From assembly GCA_963676655.2 (NCBI GenBank), contig CAXXKX010000003.1, forward strand, positions 5,022,001 to 5,086,000: 64,000 nucleotides of DNA, given 5' to 3'. Positions 50,381-58,809 of the stretch are shown piece after piece (position 1 is the first letter of the stretch; each line of letters starts with the position of its first letter). Source of the DNA: G963676655 sp963676655 (GTDB lineage Bacteria; Verrucomicrobiota; Lentisphaeria; Victivallales; Victivallaceae). The position numbers and the translations under genes were made by a program. The notes under the pieces were generated by a model. That model saw only the letters and a program-made list of their open reading frames with translations, made no database searches and had not been told where the DNA came from.

Positions 50381-52833
50381 AGAACCATAAGATCGTAATT
50401 GAAGAACCTGTTTATGTGGTTGATCACGGTTTGATACTTGGAAACGGTGATATTTCGGTTAGTTTCTACCAGGAGCCGTCTTTATTAATCTGGCGATTCG
50501 GAAAAGGAGATGTATGGGACCGGCGCCTTGATTATCATCTTGATCCGAAACCGGCTCACATTAAAGAAATTGTCCATGGTGTAACCGAGGAAGGTTGGAT
50601 ACGTTCCCCGTATGATCGAGACATAAAAGCACTCAAAGGTACTGATAATCCGGAACGCATTTATGAAATCTGCGCATCCGGACCGCCCAGTCACAGTGAA
50701 CGTCCCTACCCATGCCCGAAACCTGTCGGTGAACTGATTATGCATATTCCGGCTAATTTGCCCGATATGAAATTTAAGCAGACTCTGGTAATTGAAGATG
50801 CGCTCTTGTTGGTTGAGTGTTCATGGTCCAACGGCGTCAAGCTGAACCTTGAAGTTTTTATCGCCCCGGATGATAACGTGCTGGGACTGGAATGGTCTTT
50901 GACCGGATGGGATTATCTGACTGCGACAGGAGAGATGTATGTTGCGCCAATCTGGTTCGCGTTATATCGCAAAGCGGACCCCGGAGTAGCCGAATTTGGC
51001 GAGGATTATTGTCTGAAGTATAATCCTATTTTCAATCCGTTCAAAAATTACAGCTGTTTGCCGCTGGAAAAACCTTTTGTCAATACTTTGGTCGGTCAAA
51101 AAATGTATTTACAGCAGAACTTTTATCCTGAACCGACTTTCCCCGACGGGTTCTGCTATGGGATGATGCCGATTGCGGCAAACCTTAAAATGACTCCAGT
51201 GGATGCCGGTTCAGCGTTGGCTGGAATCAGGTTGACGCCGGAGCCGGATACCATGTCCGGAAAACTTTTCATTTTGGTTGAAAGTGCGGAATGTGACGCG
51301 GCTCTGGATGCGAAATTGCAGGATGCCGCATCGGTTGACGTCGATGTATTGGCATCGGAAAACAAAAAAGCCGCTAATGCGTTCTGGCTGAAATCCGCAG
51401 TGGAAATTACTGATAAACTGGTCGAGAATCTGTGGTACGAAGTTCTTCATGTTCGTCGTTGCACCTGCAAAAGCGGCAAACTCCCGCCCGGATTGTTCCT
51501 GCCCAGCACGGTACAGGATTATTCTTTCTGGCACGGCGATTATCATTTCAATTACAACTTTCAGCAGGCTTTCCTTGGCGATTATGCATCCAATCACTTT
51601 GAGATCGGTGACAGTTATTTTGATGTAATGAAGCATGTTCTGCAACTGGGTAAAATCATAAGTGAACGTTATTATGACTGTCGCGGAACGTTTGTCCAAT
51701 TGACGAATTTTCCGGTGTTGCACACTGATGATAACCTGGGTATTGCTCCGATGGGTCGTATGGCTTATATGACCGGCTGGGCCGGACATCAGTATTATTG
51801 GCGTTATCATTATTCGATGGACAAAGAATGGTTGCGTAATGAAGGTTATCCGGTATTGCGAGAGCTGGCTCTTTTCTATACTGACTTCTTGCAGAAGGGC
51901 GAGGATGGCTTTTATCACGCCTTTCCTTCCTGTCAGGGCGAGGATGGCTTCACCGGAATCCCGGATACTCTTACCGATGTCGCGCAGGTGATGTTGCATA
52001 TTCGCTTTGCATTATGCGCGACGCTCGAGGCGGCACAAACTCTTGAAGTTGATGCCGGCTTGCGGAAAGACTGGGAAGAGCGCATCAATAACCTTGCGGG
52101 GATAAACCGCATGCATTCGAGACATCACAAGGCAGTTGATAAATGGGACGACATGCTTGATGACTTGAAACGTTTGAGTCGGGAACCGCGCATTCCGTGG
52201 GATGAAATAACTGCAACACGAGGAGATTTTTTTCCCCCTGAATTTCTGGGTTTTGACGGCAATATAAGAAATCCTGACCCGGATCAGGAACCGGAATTTA
52301 ATGATCCCGATTTTTGTACATCGCGCTGGTATTCCGGAAAACTGCCGCTTTACTGGTTGACGGAGCTGCGCAATCGAACATTTATTCCGGAACGGGACTG
52401 GCCGCAAGTGAGAAACTCTCTTGAAAAATGGCGTACTCCCAATGGTCTGCTTTGTGCCATGTCTGTCAATATGTACGGCTACCCCGGCGCCTGGTCGGAA
52501 GCTACCGGGATTATCGCTCCCGTTCAGGAATGTTTGCTGTCCGGGCATGACGGTATAGTAAGAATATTCCCGTTTGCTCCGGAGGCATGGGGCGATATCA
52601 GTTTTAACTGCCTCCGTGCCGAAGGAGCTTTTTTAGTGAGCGCCAAACGGGAAGCTGGAAAGACGATTTATGTGAAGATTCTTTCCGAAAAAGGCGGAAA
52701 TCTACGGTGCTACGATCCTTTTAATGGATCTAGGTGCAATATTTCTGGCGCTGAGTTGGAATATCGTAATAATTGTTTTAATACATTTATGAGAGCAGGG
52801 CAAATAGTAGAATTTTCGCTTCAGAAAACCTGA
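50377..52833 (+). CDS. GH95-like glycoside hydrolase
   Basis: An 818-residue protein without signal peptide. The N-terminal ~320 residues are a beta-sandwich ('GLILGNGDISVSFYQEPSLLIWRFGKGDVWDRR'), followed by an (alpha/alpha)6-barrel with 'VQDYSFWHGDYHFNYNFQQAFLGDYASNH', resembling the W-x-x-D-x-H-x-x-x-x-x-Q core of GH95 fucosidase/galactosidase enzymes, and a C-terminal 'IRIFPFAPEAW' cap. It begins inside the ATGA overlap with the DUF4838 gene and ends module D. It should act on oligosaccharides taken into the cell. Alternative: another GH family of the same clan, as the core match is partial. Confidence 0.72.
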   Translation: MKNHKIVIEEPVYVVDHGLILGNGDISVSFYQEPSLLIWRFGKGDVWDRRLDYHLDPKPAHIKEIVHGVTEEGWIRSPYDRDIKALKGTDNPERIYEICASGPPSHSERPYPCPKPVGELIMHIPANLPDMKFKQTLVIEDALLLVECSWSNGVKLNLEVFIAPDDNVLGLEWSLTGWDYLTATGEMYVAPIWFALYRKADPGVAEFGEDYCLKYNPIFNPFKNYSCLPLEKPFVNTLVGQKMYLQQNFYPEPTFPDGFCYGMMPIAANLKMTPVDAGSALAGIRLTPEPDTMSGKLFILVESAECDAALDAKLQDAASVDVDVLASENKKAANAFWLKSAVEITDKLVENLWYEVLHVRRCTCKSGKLPPGLFLPSTVQDYSFWHGDYHFNYNFQQAFLGDYASNHFEIGDSYFDVMKHVLQLGKIISERYYDCRGTFVQLTNFPVLHTDDNLGIAPMGRMAYMTGWAGHQYYWRYHYSMDKEWLRNEGYPVLRELALFYTDFLQKGEDGFYHAFPSCQGEDGFTGIPDTLTDVAQVMLHIRFALCATLEAAQTLEVDAGLRKDWEERINNLAGINRMHSRHHKAVDKWDDMLDDLKRLSREPRIPWDEITATRGDFFPPEFLGFDGNIRNPDPDQEPEFNDPDFCTSRWYSGKLPLYWLTELRNRTFIPERDWPQVRNSLEKWRTPNGLLCAMSVNMYGYPGAWSEATGIIAPVQECLLSGHDGIVRIFPFAPEAWGDISFNCLRAEGAFLVSAKREAGKTIYVKILSEKGGNLRCYDPFNGSRCNISGAELEYRNNCFNTFMRAGQIVEFSLQKT

Positions 52834-52860
52834 TGATAAACATTATTGCGAAAAGTTGGT

Positions 52861-52879
52861 ACTATTCATTTGTTACTTT
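52861..52879. promoter_or_regulatory. 19-mer shared with the FAD/BNR operon
   Basis: ACTATTCATTTGTTACTTT is identical to 44818-44836, on the same strand. It lies 138 bp upstream of the AraC gene start and 63 bp upstream of the other operon's predicted start site. It may be a binding site of the AraC protein at 53017-53898. Confidence 0.45.
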
Positions 52880-53016
52880 AAATGTATCATCGGGTCGGTT
52901 CGCGTAATGTTGGTATTCAACCTTGATAATGTTGAATGTGCGATTATCTTATGTCTGTATCAATTATATTATAGTTACTTTTTCTTTTATTGGAACAGAC
53001 ATCAGGAAGAGCGTTG

Positions 53017-53898
53017 ATGAGTGCAACCGGGTTGAATGTGGAGCATAAATCCAAGCGGAGTTTTGTCGATATTCTGCAATATGTTTTAGATGAGGCAGTG
53101 CCTGAAAAAATCCTGTTTTCCGGGAATGAACTGGTGCCGAACGGGCCGATGTACATGTTGCCATATGCTTGTATGGATATTCCGTTGTCTGGGCTGAAAC
53201 ACATGGTCTTTGCGTCAGACGGGCAAACTCAGGATGTTTTGATGAAGCCGGGAGAAATCCATTACTGTCCTCCTATGTGCTGGAAACGTTCGGTTTGGGA
53301 TTTTGCGCATGAAATGTCGTCGGTGGTCTTCAATCCGGATTATATCAGGATAACCTATATCAACCATACTGGAAATGCGGAAAATACTTATCCCGGCGGT
53401 GCTTCGATATTTTACCATACATCCCGTCCGCTCGGTAAAACCGGCAAAGCGATTCTGCAGGCTTTGAATCTCATGGGTGAAACCGGTCGCGAAGCCGGGG
53501 CTGCGGCTTTAACCCGCTCCCTGCTGGAAGTTGTATTGGATGAGTTGATCCATGACAATCCTCGAAATGACAGCAAAGCTCATGATACCTGGTTAAGGAT
53601 GTGTCATTATTTGCGGGAAAACTGTTTATCCCCGATTAACCGGAGCCATGCAGCTCAGGTTTTCAATCTTAATCCAAGTTATGTTTCGCGGCTTTTCACC
53701 TCTGAAGGAAATGAGTCGTTTACTTCGATGCTGCGCCGGTTGCGGTTGGAGCATGCCGCGATGTTGTTGAAGAACACTCGCATGAGCATTGATGAAATAA
53801 CCGATAACTGCGGCTACCTGAGCAGTACTTTCTTTATTTCCACTTTTAAACGCCATTATGGCGTAACTCCGGGCGTGTACCGTAAAAGCAGTAAATGA
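53017..53898 (+). CDS. AraC family transcriptional regulator
   Basis: A 293-residue regulator. The N-terminal ~180 residues are a cupin-like ligand domain ('YMLPYACMDIPLSGLKHMVFASDGQTQDVLMKPGEIHYCPPMCWKRS'). The C-terminal domain is a double helix-turn-helix ('INRSHAAQVFNLNPSYVSRLFTSEGNESFTSMLRRLRLEHAAMLLKNT', 'MSIDEITDNCGYLSSTFFISTFKRHYGVTPGVYR'). ATG 53017 follows AGGA at 53004-53007; an upstream TTG at 52990 is less likely. It sits alone after module D. The shared 19-mer upstream suggests it controls itself and the FAD/BNR operon at 42482-44730. Confidence 0.88.
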   Translation: MSATGLNVEHKSKRSFVDILQYVLDEAVPEKILFSGNELVPNGPMYMLPYACMDIPLSGLKHMVFASDGQTQDVLMKPGEIHYCPPMCWKRSVWDFAHEMSSVVFNPDYIRITYINHTGNAENTYPGGASIFYHTSRPLGKTGKAILQALNLMGETGREAGAAALTRSLLEVVLDELIHDNPRNDSKAHDTWLRMCHYLRENCLSPINRSHAAQVFNLNPSYVSRLFTSEGNESFTSMLRRLRLEHAAMLLKNTRMSIDEITDNCGYLSSTFFISTFKRHYGVTPGVYRKSSK

Positions 53899-53909
53899 TC
53901 GGAGCAACA

Positions 53910-54893
53910 TTAACTTTGTAATTTCCTGAAACAGTATATTACCACTCCGGCGGGGCCGAGGCCGCGGCTTAGTTGTTTTTTGTTGACCCGGTCGGGATGG
54001 TCGAATTTTGCGCCCATTTCACGGATGAATAATTTTGAACCGAGAATCGCTCCATCGCTGAAGTGGCGGGTGCGTCGCAGGAAGCGTACCGGCATCGATT
54101 CTTTACGTTTGGCTTGTTCCTGCACCTCAAATATCTCTTCACTCGTGGCTCCGCTCTCCGCCGCGACGATTCGCGCCAGTTCACTTCTGAAATAACTGTA
54201 AAGATCATTGTCGGTCCATTCCGAGGTGTCGCGATGCCAGATATTTTCTTTGAGGTGCTTGACGAAATTTGCTTGAAACATGTGTTTTCCAGTGCCGCAA
54301 TAACGTCCCCAAGTCGTGAAATGGTAGTCGGATGGGTTAGTGGTCAGTCCGGCACGAACGGGGTTTAATTCAACGTATAAAACGCACGCCTCAAGAGAGT
54401 TGCGACTATCGAGAATGACGCTTTTAAATTTATTGGCCCAGAGTTTGCCGATGCGGTCGCGTGATTGGTTATAGACGACGGTGAAGCGCTGTTGGAAGGC
54501 ACGCATAAAGTAGCTGATGTCGATCATTTTGAGGCCAACTTCGCGACATATTTCAGGATTGACCGGGTTGATTTTGGGCATTTGTTTTGGCGCATAAGTA
54601 TACTTGTCTAACATGCTGCTGTAGTAATTGTTGTGTCGTCTGGCAATGTCTTCGATTGACGGCAATTCGTCGGGGCCGGGAGCATACACGACGACATGAA
54701 AATGGTTGCCCATCCAGGCGGCGGAGATCACCTCGATCAAAAAATATTCGCAGAGATTCTGCAGTAATCGAAAACCGTATTCCATATCGACCCGATTAAA
54801 CGGTTTTTCGCCTCTACAGCCGGCGGCTCGGTTCATCAGGTGGTAGTAGCAGCCTTCTCCCTTGACTTTCATGCGATTTCCACGTCCAGACAT
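53910..54893 (-). CDS. RAYT-like transposase (IS200/Y1 family), copy 2
   Basis: A 327-residue paralogue of 35786-36760 with the same motifs: 'GCYYHLMNRAAG', 'MGNHFHVVVYAPGPDELP', 'FQQRFTVVYNQSRDRIGKLWANKFKSVIL', 'YVELNPVRAGLTTNPSDYHFTTWGRYC'. GGAGG sets the start at 54893 (M-S-G-R-G-N); a longer frame to 54956 runs through the promoter. The C-termini of both copies end in 'YCFRKL'. No inverted or direct terminal repeats are visible. The two are clearly diverged, so this is an old duplication or two lineages, not recent transposition. Confidence 0.85.
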   Translation of the reverse strand: MSGRGNRMKVKGEGCYYHLMNRAAGCRGEKPFNRVDMEYGFRLLQNLCEYFLIEVISAAWMGNHFHVVVYAPGPDELPSIEDIARRHNNYYSSMLDKYTYAPKQMPKINPVNPEICREVGLKMIDISYFMRAFQQRFTVVYNQSRDRIGKLWANKFKSVILDSRNSLEACVLYVELNPVRAGLTTNPSDYHFTTWGRYCGTGKHMFQANFVKHLKENIWHRDTSEWTDNDLYSYFRSELARIVAAESGATSEEIFEVQEQAKRKESMPVRFLRRTRHFSDGAILGSKLFIREMGAKFDHPDRVNKKQLSRGLGPAGVVIYCFRKLQS

Positions 54894-54927
54894 GATTTTT
54901 CCTCCGTTGGTTGACTGGTTTGATGTT

Positions 54928-54956
54928 AATATAGTGGTTGGAAACGGGTTTGTCAA
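54928..54956 (-). promoter_or_regulatory. Promoter of RAYT-like gene 2
   Basis: Minus strand TTGACA (54951-54956), 17 nt, TATATT (54928-54933), about 35 nt before the ATG; box sequences and spacing are identical to RAYT-like gene 1. Confidence 0.65.
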
Positions 54957-55032
54957 ATTAAATCATTATGTAGTATTATAAAAATTTATAAAAGATTGAT
55001 TATAACTAAGATAAGTTGTCTGGCTTGAGGAC

Positions 55033-56040
55033 TTAAATGTCTTCGCCTGGGACTAGTTCGGGTTGAACGATGATTGAGATTTTTTTACGGGAACCTTCGC
55101 TTTTGAGTATTTGCATGAGTTCTTCAACCGCCAGCTTTGCGGTTAATTCCGGGGCAAAGTCAATGGTTGCCGGGCGCGGGTACAGTCCGGCCAGGCATTT
55201 CCGGTCATTATTGCAGGATGCGACTTTTATGTTGTTGAAGAAAGATATATTGTGTTTTTGGAGTATTCGGTATAGGATCGCCGTGACCCGGTCGTCTGGA
55301 CAGAAAAATCCGTCACATCGGGAAATGTTTTCGGCGAGTGAATCGAAAGTCCGGTCAATGATTACTTCAAGTTCACTCCAGCCAATATCTTCAAAGAACT
55401 GATCGTCATTGCCGCATGGAAATACCTTTGCATCTAGATCCTGACTGTAAGTCCGAGCCAGAAAACCATCGATTCTGGCTTCATAGCCGGGATTATGGCT
55501 TGGAACCCTGATTGCTCCGAGTTTGGTGCAGCCTTTACTGATGAGATAGTCGGCCGCGATCCGGCCAGCTTCTTCGTTGCCGCTGAGGATAGCGGTTGAG
55601 GACCAGTTTTCATGGGAATTCAGCCAGACATGCGGGAATGATTCCAGAAATTTGCGCAAAGGCGGCGGGTTACTGTGTCCGGCAACCAGCAGACCTGAAA
55701 TCTGTCCGTCGGAAACCCTTTTTTCGACTTCATTTAAATCGATTCCAGTCGGTATCATGACGGCGTTGCAGCCTTTAGGAAGTACGCTGGAAATCGTGTT
55801 GTATTTAATTAACAAAGGTGCTGAAGTCATTTTGATATCTTTACCGGTATATAATAAACCGATATTGATCAGATCCGACTTATAGCGGGGGCGACGCGGC
55901 TTAAATTTGAAGCCCGATTTCCTGGCGACTTTAAGTACGGCTTCCTCTTTGCTTTTTTTGACTCCGCCGCGCCCGGAAAGTACTCGTGATACCGTTGCCT
56001 GTGAGACTCCGGCCCGTTTGGCAATTTCAGTCATATTCAT
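55033..56040 (-). CDS. LacI family transcriptional regulator
   Basis: A 335-residue regulator starting M-N-M-T-E-I-A-K-R-A-G, with helix-turn-helix 'EIAKRAGVSQATVSRVLSGRGGV' at residues 5-27. The hinge region 'GFKFKPRRPRYKSDLINIGLL' is unusually basic and lacks the common A-x-x-L-x-x-x-x-T pattern. The sensor domain is otherwise normal ('AADYLISKGCTKLGAIRVPSHNPGYEARIDGF', 'CDGFFCPDDRVTAILYRIL'). ATG 56040 has AGGAG upstream. Divergent from the GH2 beta-galactosidase gene, which it may repress; ACTGTTAACAGT lies 34 bp before its start. Confidence 0.9.
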   Translation of the reverse strand: MNMTEIAKRAGVSQATVSRVLSGRGGVKKSKEEAVLKVARKSGFKFKPRRPRYKSDLINIGLLYTGKDIKMTSAPLLIKYNTISSVLPKGCNAVMIPTGIDLNEVEKRVSDGQISGLLVAGHSNPPPLRKFLESFPHVWLNSHENWSSTAILSGNEEAGRIAADYLISKGCTKLGAIRVPSHNPGYEARIDGFLARTYSQDLDAKVFPCGNDDQFFEDIGWSELEVIIDRTFDSLAENISRCDGFFCPDDRVTAILYRILQKHNISFFNNIKVASCNNDRKCLAGLYPRPATIDFAPELTAKLAVEELMQILKSEGSRKKISIIVQPELVPGEDI

Positions 56041-56073
56041 CCTGAACTTCTCCTGTTGTATGAACACTTCTTC

Positions 56074-56302
56074 ACTGTTAACAGTTATCCAGTTGCCGGG
56101 AACCATCTACCACCTGCAACCTGCCGCTCGCCACTCACAGAAATTTTATATTTTGAATATACAATGCCATATTTTTTGAATTATTCAAGTTGCAAATAAA
56201 TATTCAAAGCTCAAACAACCTGCCTTTACCTAATGTATTAACTGAAATTTATTTTTTCAGATTGAATCTCCACTAGTAAGGTCTATAGTTAAAATTTATA
56301 AT
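56074..56302. promoter_or_regulatory. Divergent regulatory region, LacI / GH2
   Basis: Contains the 12-bp palindrome ACTGTTAACAGT (56074-56085), a likely operator near the LacI start. TTGAAT/ATTCAA elements follow: TATATTTTGAATATAC (56148-56163), TTGAATTATTCAA (56176-56188) and ATATTCAAAG (56200-56209). The inverted repeat CTGAAA/TTTCAG (56242-56260) sits just before TTGAAT (56262-56267), 16 nt, TATAGT (56284-56289), a reasonable promoter for the GH2 gene. A TATAAT at 56297-56302 has no -35 partner. Confidence 0.5.
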
Positions 56303-56331
56303 TGCAAAAAAATGAATTTATGAGGTTGGAT

Positions 56332-58791
56332 ATGGTAGTTAGAAAAATAACTGAATTGAAATACGGCTGGAAGTTTTCCAGAGAGCGGGTTGCCGGGTTT
56401 GAAAACTTAGGTTTTGCCGATGGCGACTGGGAAACAGTCAGGATTCCCCATGACTGGGCCATTTATGGGCCTTTTGACATTGAAAATGACCGGCAGATTG
56501 ATCGTATTATCGAAGATGGCGATCCGGTTGACTCGATCCATACCGGTCGGACCGGCGGTTTGCCGCATGTTGGTGACGGTATTTACCGTAAAACTGTTTT
56601 TATTCCGAAAGAGGCGGAAGGACGGCATTTCCGGCTGGAGTTTGACGGTGTTATGTCCCATTCTGAAGTTTATGTCAATGAGGGCCAGGTTGGCGGCTGG
56701 CCGTTCGGTTACACCTCTTTCGCGGTCGATATTACCGACCGGGTTACTTGTGGCGCGGACAACCTGATCTGCGTTGCCGCGCATAATTATCCGCATTCGT
56801 CCCGCTGGTATCCCGGTGCCGGAATCTACCGCAATGTGCGGCTGGTCGAATCCGACCCGGTCCATATTGCTTACAACGGTGTTTACGTCAAAACAGCTAT
56901 GACCTCTGAGGATTCTGCCGATATCCGGGTTGAATTGACCTTGAATTTCTTCGCCCCTGTTGGCGGGGAAACGGTAGTTGAAAATACTCTGCTTGACGCG
57001 GCTGGAAATCTTGTTGCCGGAGTCTCCCGGGCGATTAATATGGAAGAAGAAGCTCATATTACCGGCTTTCAAGCATCAGGATTGAAACGGTGGGATATAA
57101 TTGATCCAGTTCTGTATACCCTGCGCAGTACGATCAGGTGCGGTGATAAAATCATCGATCAGGTGGATACGAGCATCGGTTTCAGGGATATTGCGTTCGA
57201 TAAAGACAAAGGTTTCTTCCTGAATGGCCGGAATGTCAAAATTTATGGGGTTTGCATGCATCATGACATGGGGTCGCTGGGAACCGCGGTCAATGTCCGG
57301 GCGCTTGAACGTCAGATTGTGATTTTAAAAAGTTTTGGAACCAATGCTATCCGCACCTCTCACAATCCACCCGCGCCTGAACTGCTTGACTTGTGTGACC
57401 GGATGGGGATTCTGGTCATGGATGAGTGTCTGGACGAATGGCGCACCCCGAAGGTGAAAAACGGTTATGCCCATCTTTGGGAAAACTGGGCCGAAAAAGA
57501 TATGACCGCGTTGATCAAGCGTGACCGCAATCATCCCTGCGTGATTATCTGGAGTATTGGTAACGAGGTACGCGATCAAGGCAAGTTTGAGGGTAAGGCG
57601 ATTGCCCGGTTCCTTTATGACATCTGTAAAAAACTTGACCCTGACCGGCCGGTTACCTGTGGTTTTAATGCGTCGGACCAGGCTATCGCCAATGGCCTGG
57701 CTGATGTCATAGACCTGCCGGGGTGGAATTATAAACCGCATCTCTATGAGAAATATCGTCGGGAACATCCTGAATATTGCATGTTGGGCTCTGAAACCTC
57801 ATCAACCGTCAGTTCACGCGGTGTCTATCATTTTCCGGTTCGAGTCGACATCAATCCGGCATCCTCTGATTTGCAGACAACCGCTTACGAACTCAATGTG
57901 CCGCCATGGGCAAACCTGGTTGAAACCGAGTTCGCAATGCAGCGGAAATGTGACTACATTCTCGGGGAATTTGTCTGGACCGGTTTTGACTATTTGGGCG
58001 AACCGACTCCGTTTAAGACGCAGTGGCCGTCACGCAGTTCATATTTCGGGATTGTCGATCTTTGCGGTTTTCCCAAGGATCGCTATTATCTGTATAAATC
58101 CGAGTGGAGCGACGAACCGGTCCTGCACTTGTTTCCGCATTGGGACTGGCCGGGGCGCGAAGGCGAGAAAATTCCCGTCATGTGTTTTACCTCGTATGAC
58201 AGCGCTGAACTCTTCCTGAACGGCAAATCCATGGGGATTCGGCGCAAAGGAGAGTTCGCTGCCGGTAATATTGATTTTTCGGCTGAAGACGGACGTTGTT
58301 TATGTGATGTCCCGACAATTAAGATGAGAGACTGCATTAGTGACTTCCGGTTAATTTGGGATGATATCCCATACGAACCCGGCGAACTGAAAGTTGTCGC
58401 GTTAGATGATGCCGGTAAGCCGGTGATGGAGCAAATTATTGAAACAACTTCCGGCCCGGCGGCTATTGAATTGTCCGCCGATCGTTCTGAGCTCAAGGCG
58501 GATGGAGACGACCTTTCATTCGTTACGGTCAGGATCATTGATTCAGAAGGTCGTTTTGTGCCGACTGCCGACAATCTTATTGAATTCGAGATTGCGGGGC
58601 AGGGCGAGTTGATCGCGGTGGACAATGGCGACGCAATCAGCCTTGAGTCTTTTCAGGGAAACCGTAGAAAGGCCTTTTCCGGAATGTGCCTTGCGGTCGT
58701 GCGCAGTGTACTAGATGAAAAAGGCGAGATAACTCTTATTGCTACGTCGCCTGATTTGAAGTCTGCTGAAATAGTTATTAAAACAAACTGA
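56332..58791 (+). CDS. GH2 family beta-galactosidase/beta-glycosidase
   Basis: An 819-residue GH2 enzyme without signal peptide. N-terminal sugar-binding jelly roll ('VRIPHDWAIYGPFD', 'GDGIYRKTVFIPKEAEGRHFRLEFDGVMSHSEVYVN'), immunoglobulin-like domain, then the barrel: 'NAIRTSHNPPAPELLDLCDRMGILVMDECLDEW', acid/base Glu in 'IIWSIGNEVRDQG', candidate nucleophile Glu in 'MLGSETSSTVSSRG', and 'GEFVWTGFDYLGEPTP'. Extra C-terminal beta domains include 'DRSELKADGDDLSFVTVRIIDSEG'. GAGG 6 nt upstream favours ATG 56332 over 56320 or TTG 56302. Transcribed alone, divergent from a LacI gene. It should hydrolyse non-reducing beta-galactosides or similar in the cytoplasm. Confidence 0.92.
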   Translation: MVVRKITELKYGWKFSRERVAGFENLGFADGDWETVRIPHDWAIYGPFDIENDRQIDRIIEDGDPVDSIHTGRTGGLPHVGDGIYRKTVFIPKEAEGRHFRLEFDGVMSHSEVYVNEGQVGGWPFGYTSFAVDITDRVTCGADNLICVAAHNYPHSSRWYPGAGIYRNVRLVESDPVHIAYNGVYVKTAMTSEDSADIRVELTLNFFAPVGGETVVENTLLDAAGNLVAGVSRAINMEEEAHITGFQASGLKRWDIIDPVLYTLRSTIRCGDKIIDQVDTSIGFRDIAFDKDKGFFLNGRNVKIYGVCMHHDMGSLGTAVNVRALERQIVILKSFGTNAIRTSHNPPAPELLDLCDRMGILVMDECLDEWRTPKVKNGYAHLWENWAEKDMTALIKRDRNHPCVIIWSIGNEVRDQGKFEGKAIARFLYDICKKLDPDRPVTCGFNASDQAIANGLADVIDLPGWNYKPHLYEKYRREHPEYCMLGSETSSTVSSRGVYHFPVRVDINPASSDLQTTAYELNVPPWANLVETEFAMQRKCDYILGEFVWTGFDYLGEPTPFKTQWPSRSSYFGIVDLCGFPKDRYYLYKSEWSDEPVLHLFPHWDWPGREGEKIPVMCFTSYDSAELFLNGKSMGIRRKGEFAAGNIDFSAEDGRCLCDVPTIKMRDCISDFRLIWDDIPYEPGELKVVALDDAGKPVMEQIIETTSGPAAIELSADRSELKADGDDLSFVTVRIIDSEGRFVPTADNLIEFEIAGQGELIAVDNGDAISLESFQGNRRKAFSGMCLAVVRSVLDEKGEITLIATSPDLKSAEIVIKTN

Positions 58792-58809
58792 TTAAATTTG
58801 ATGCCAGTA

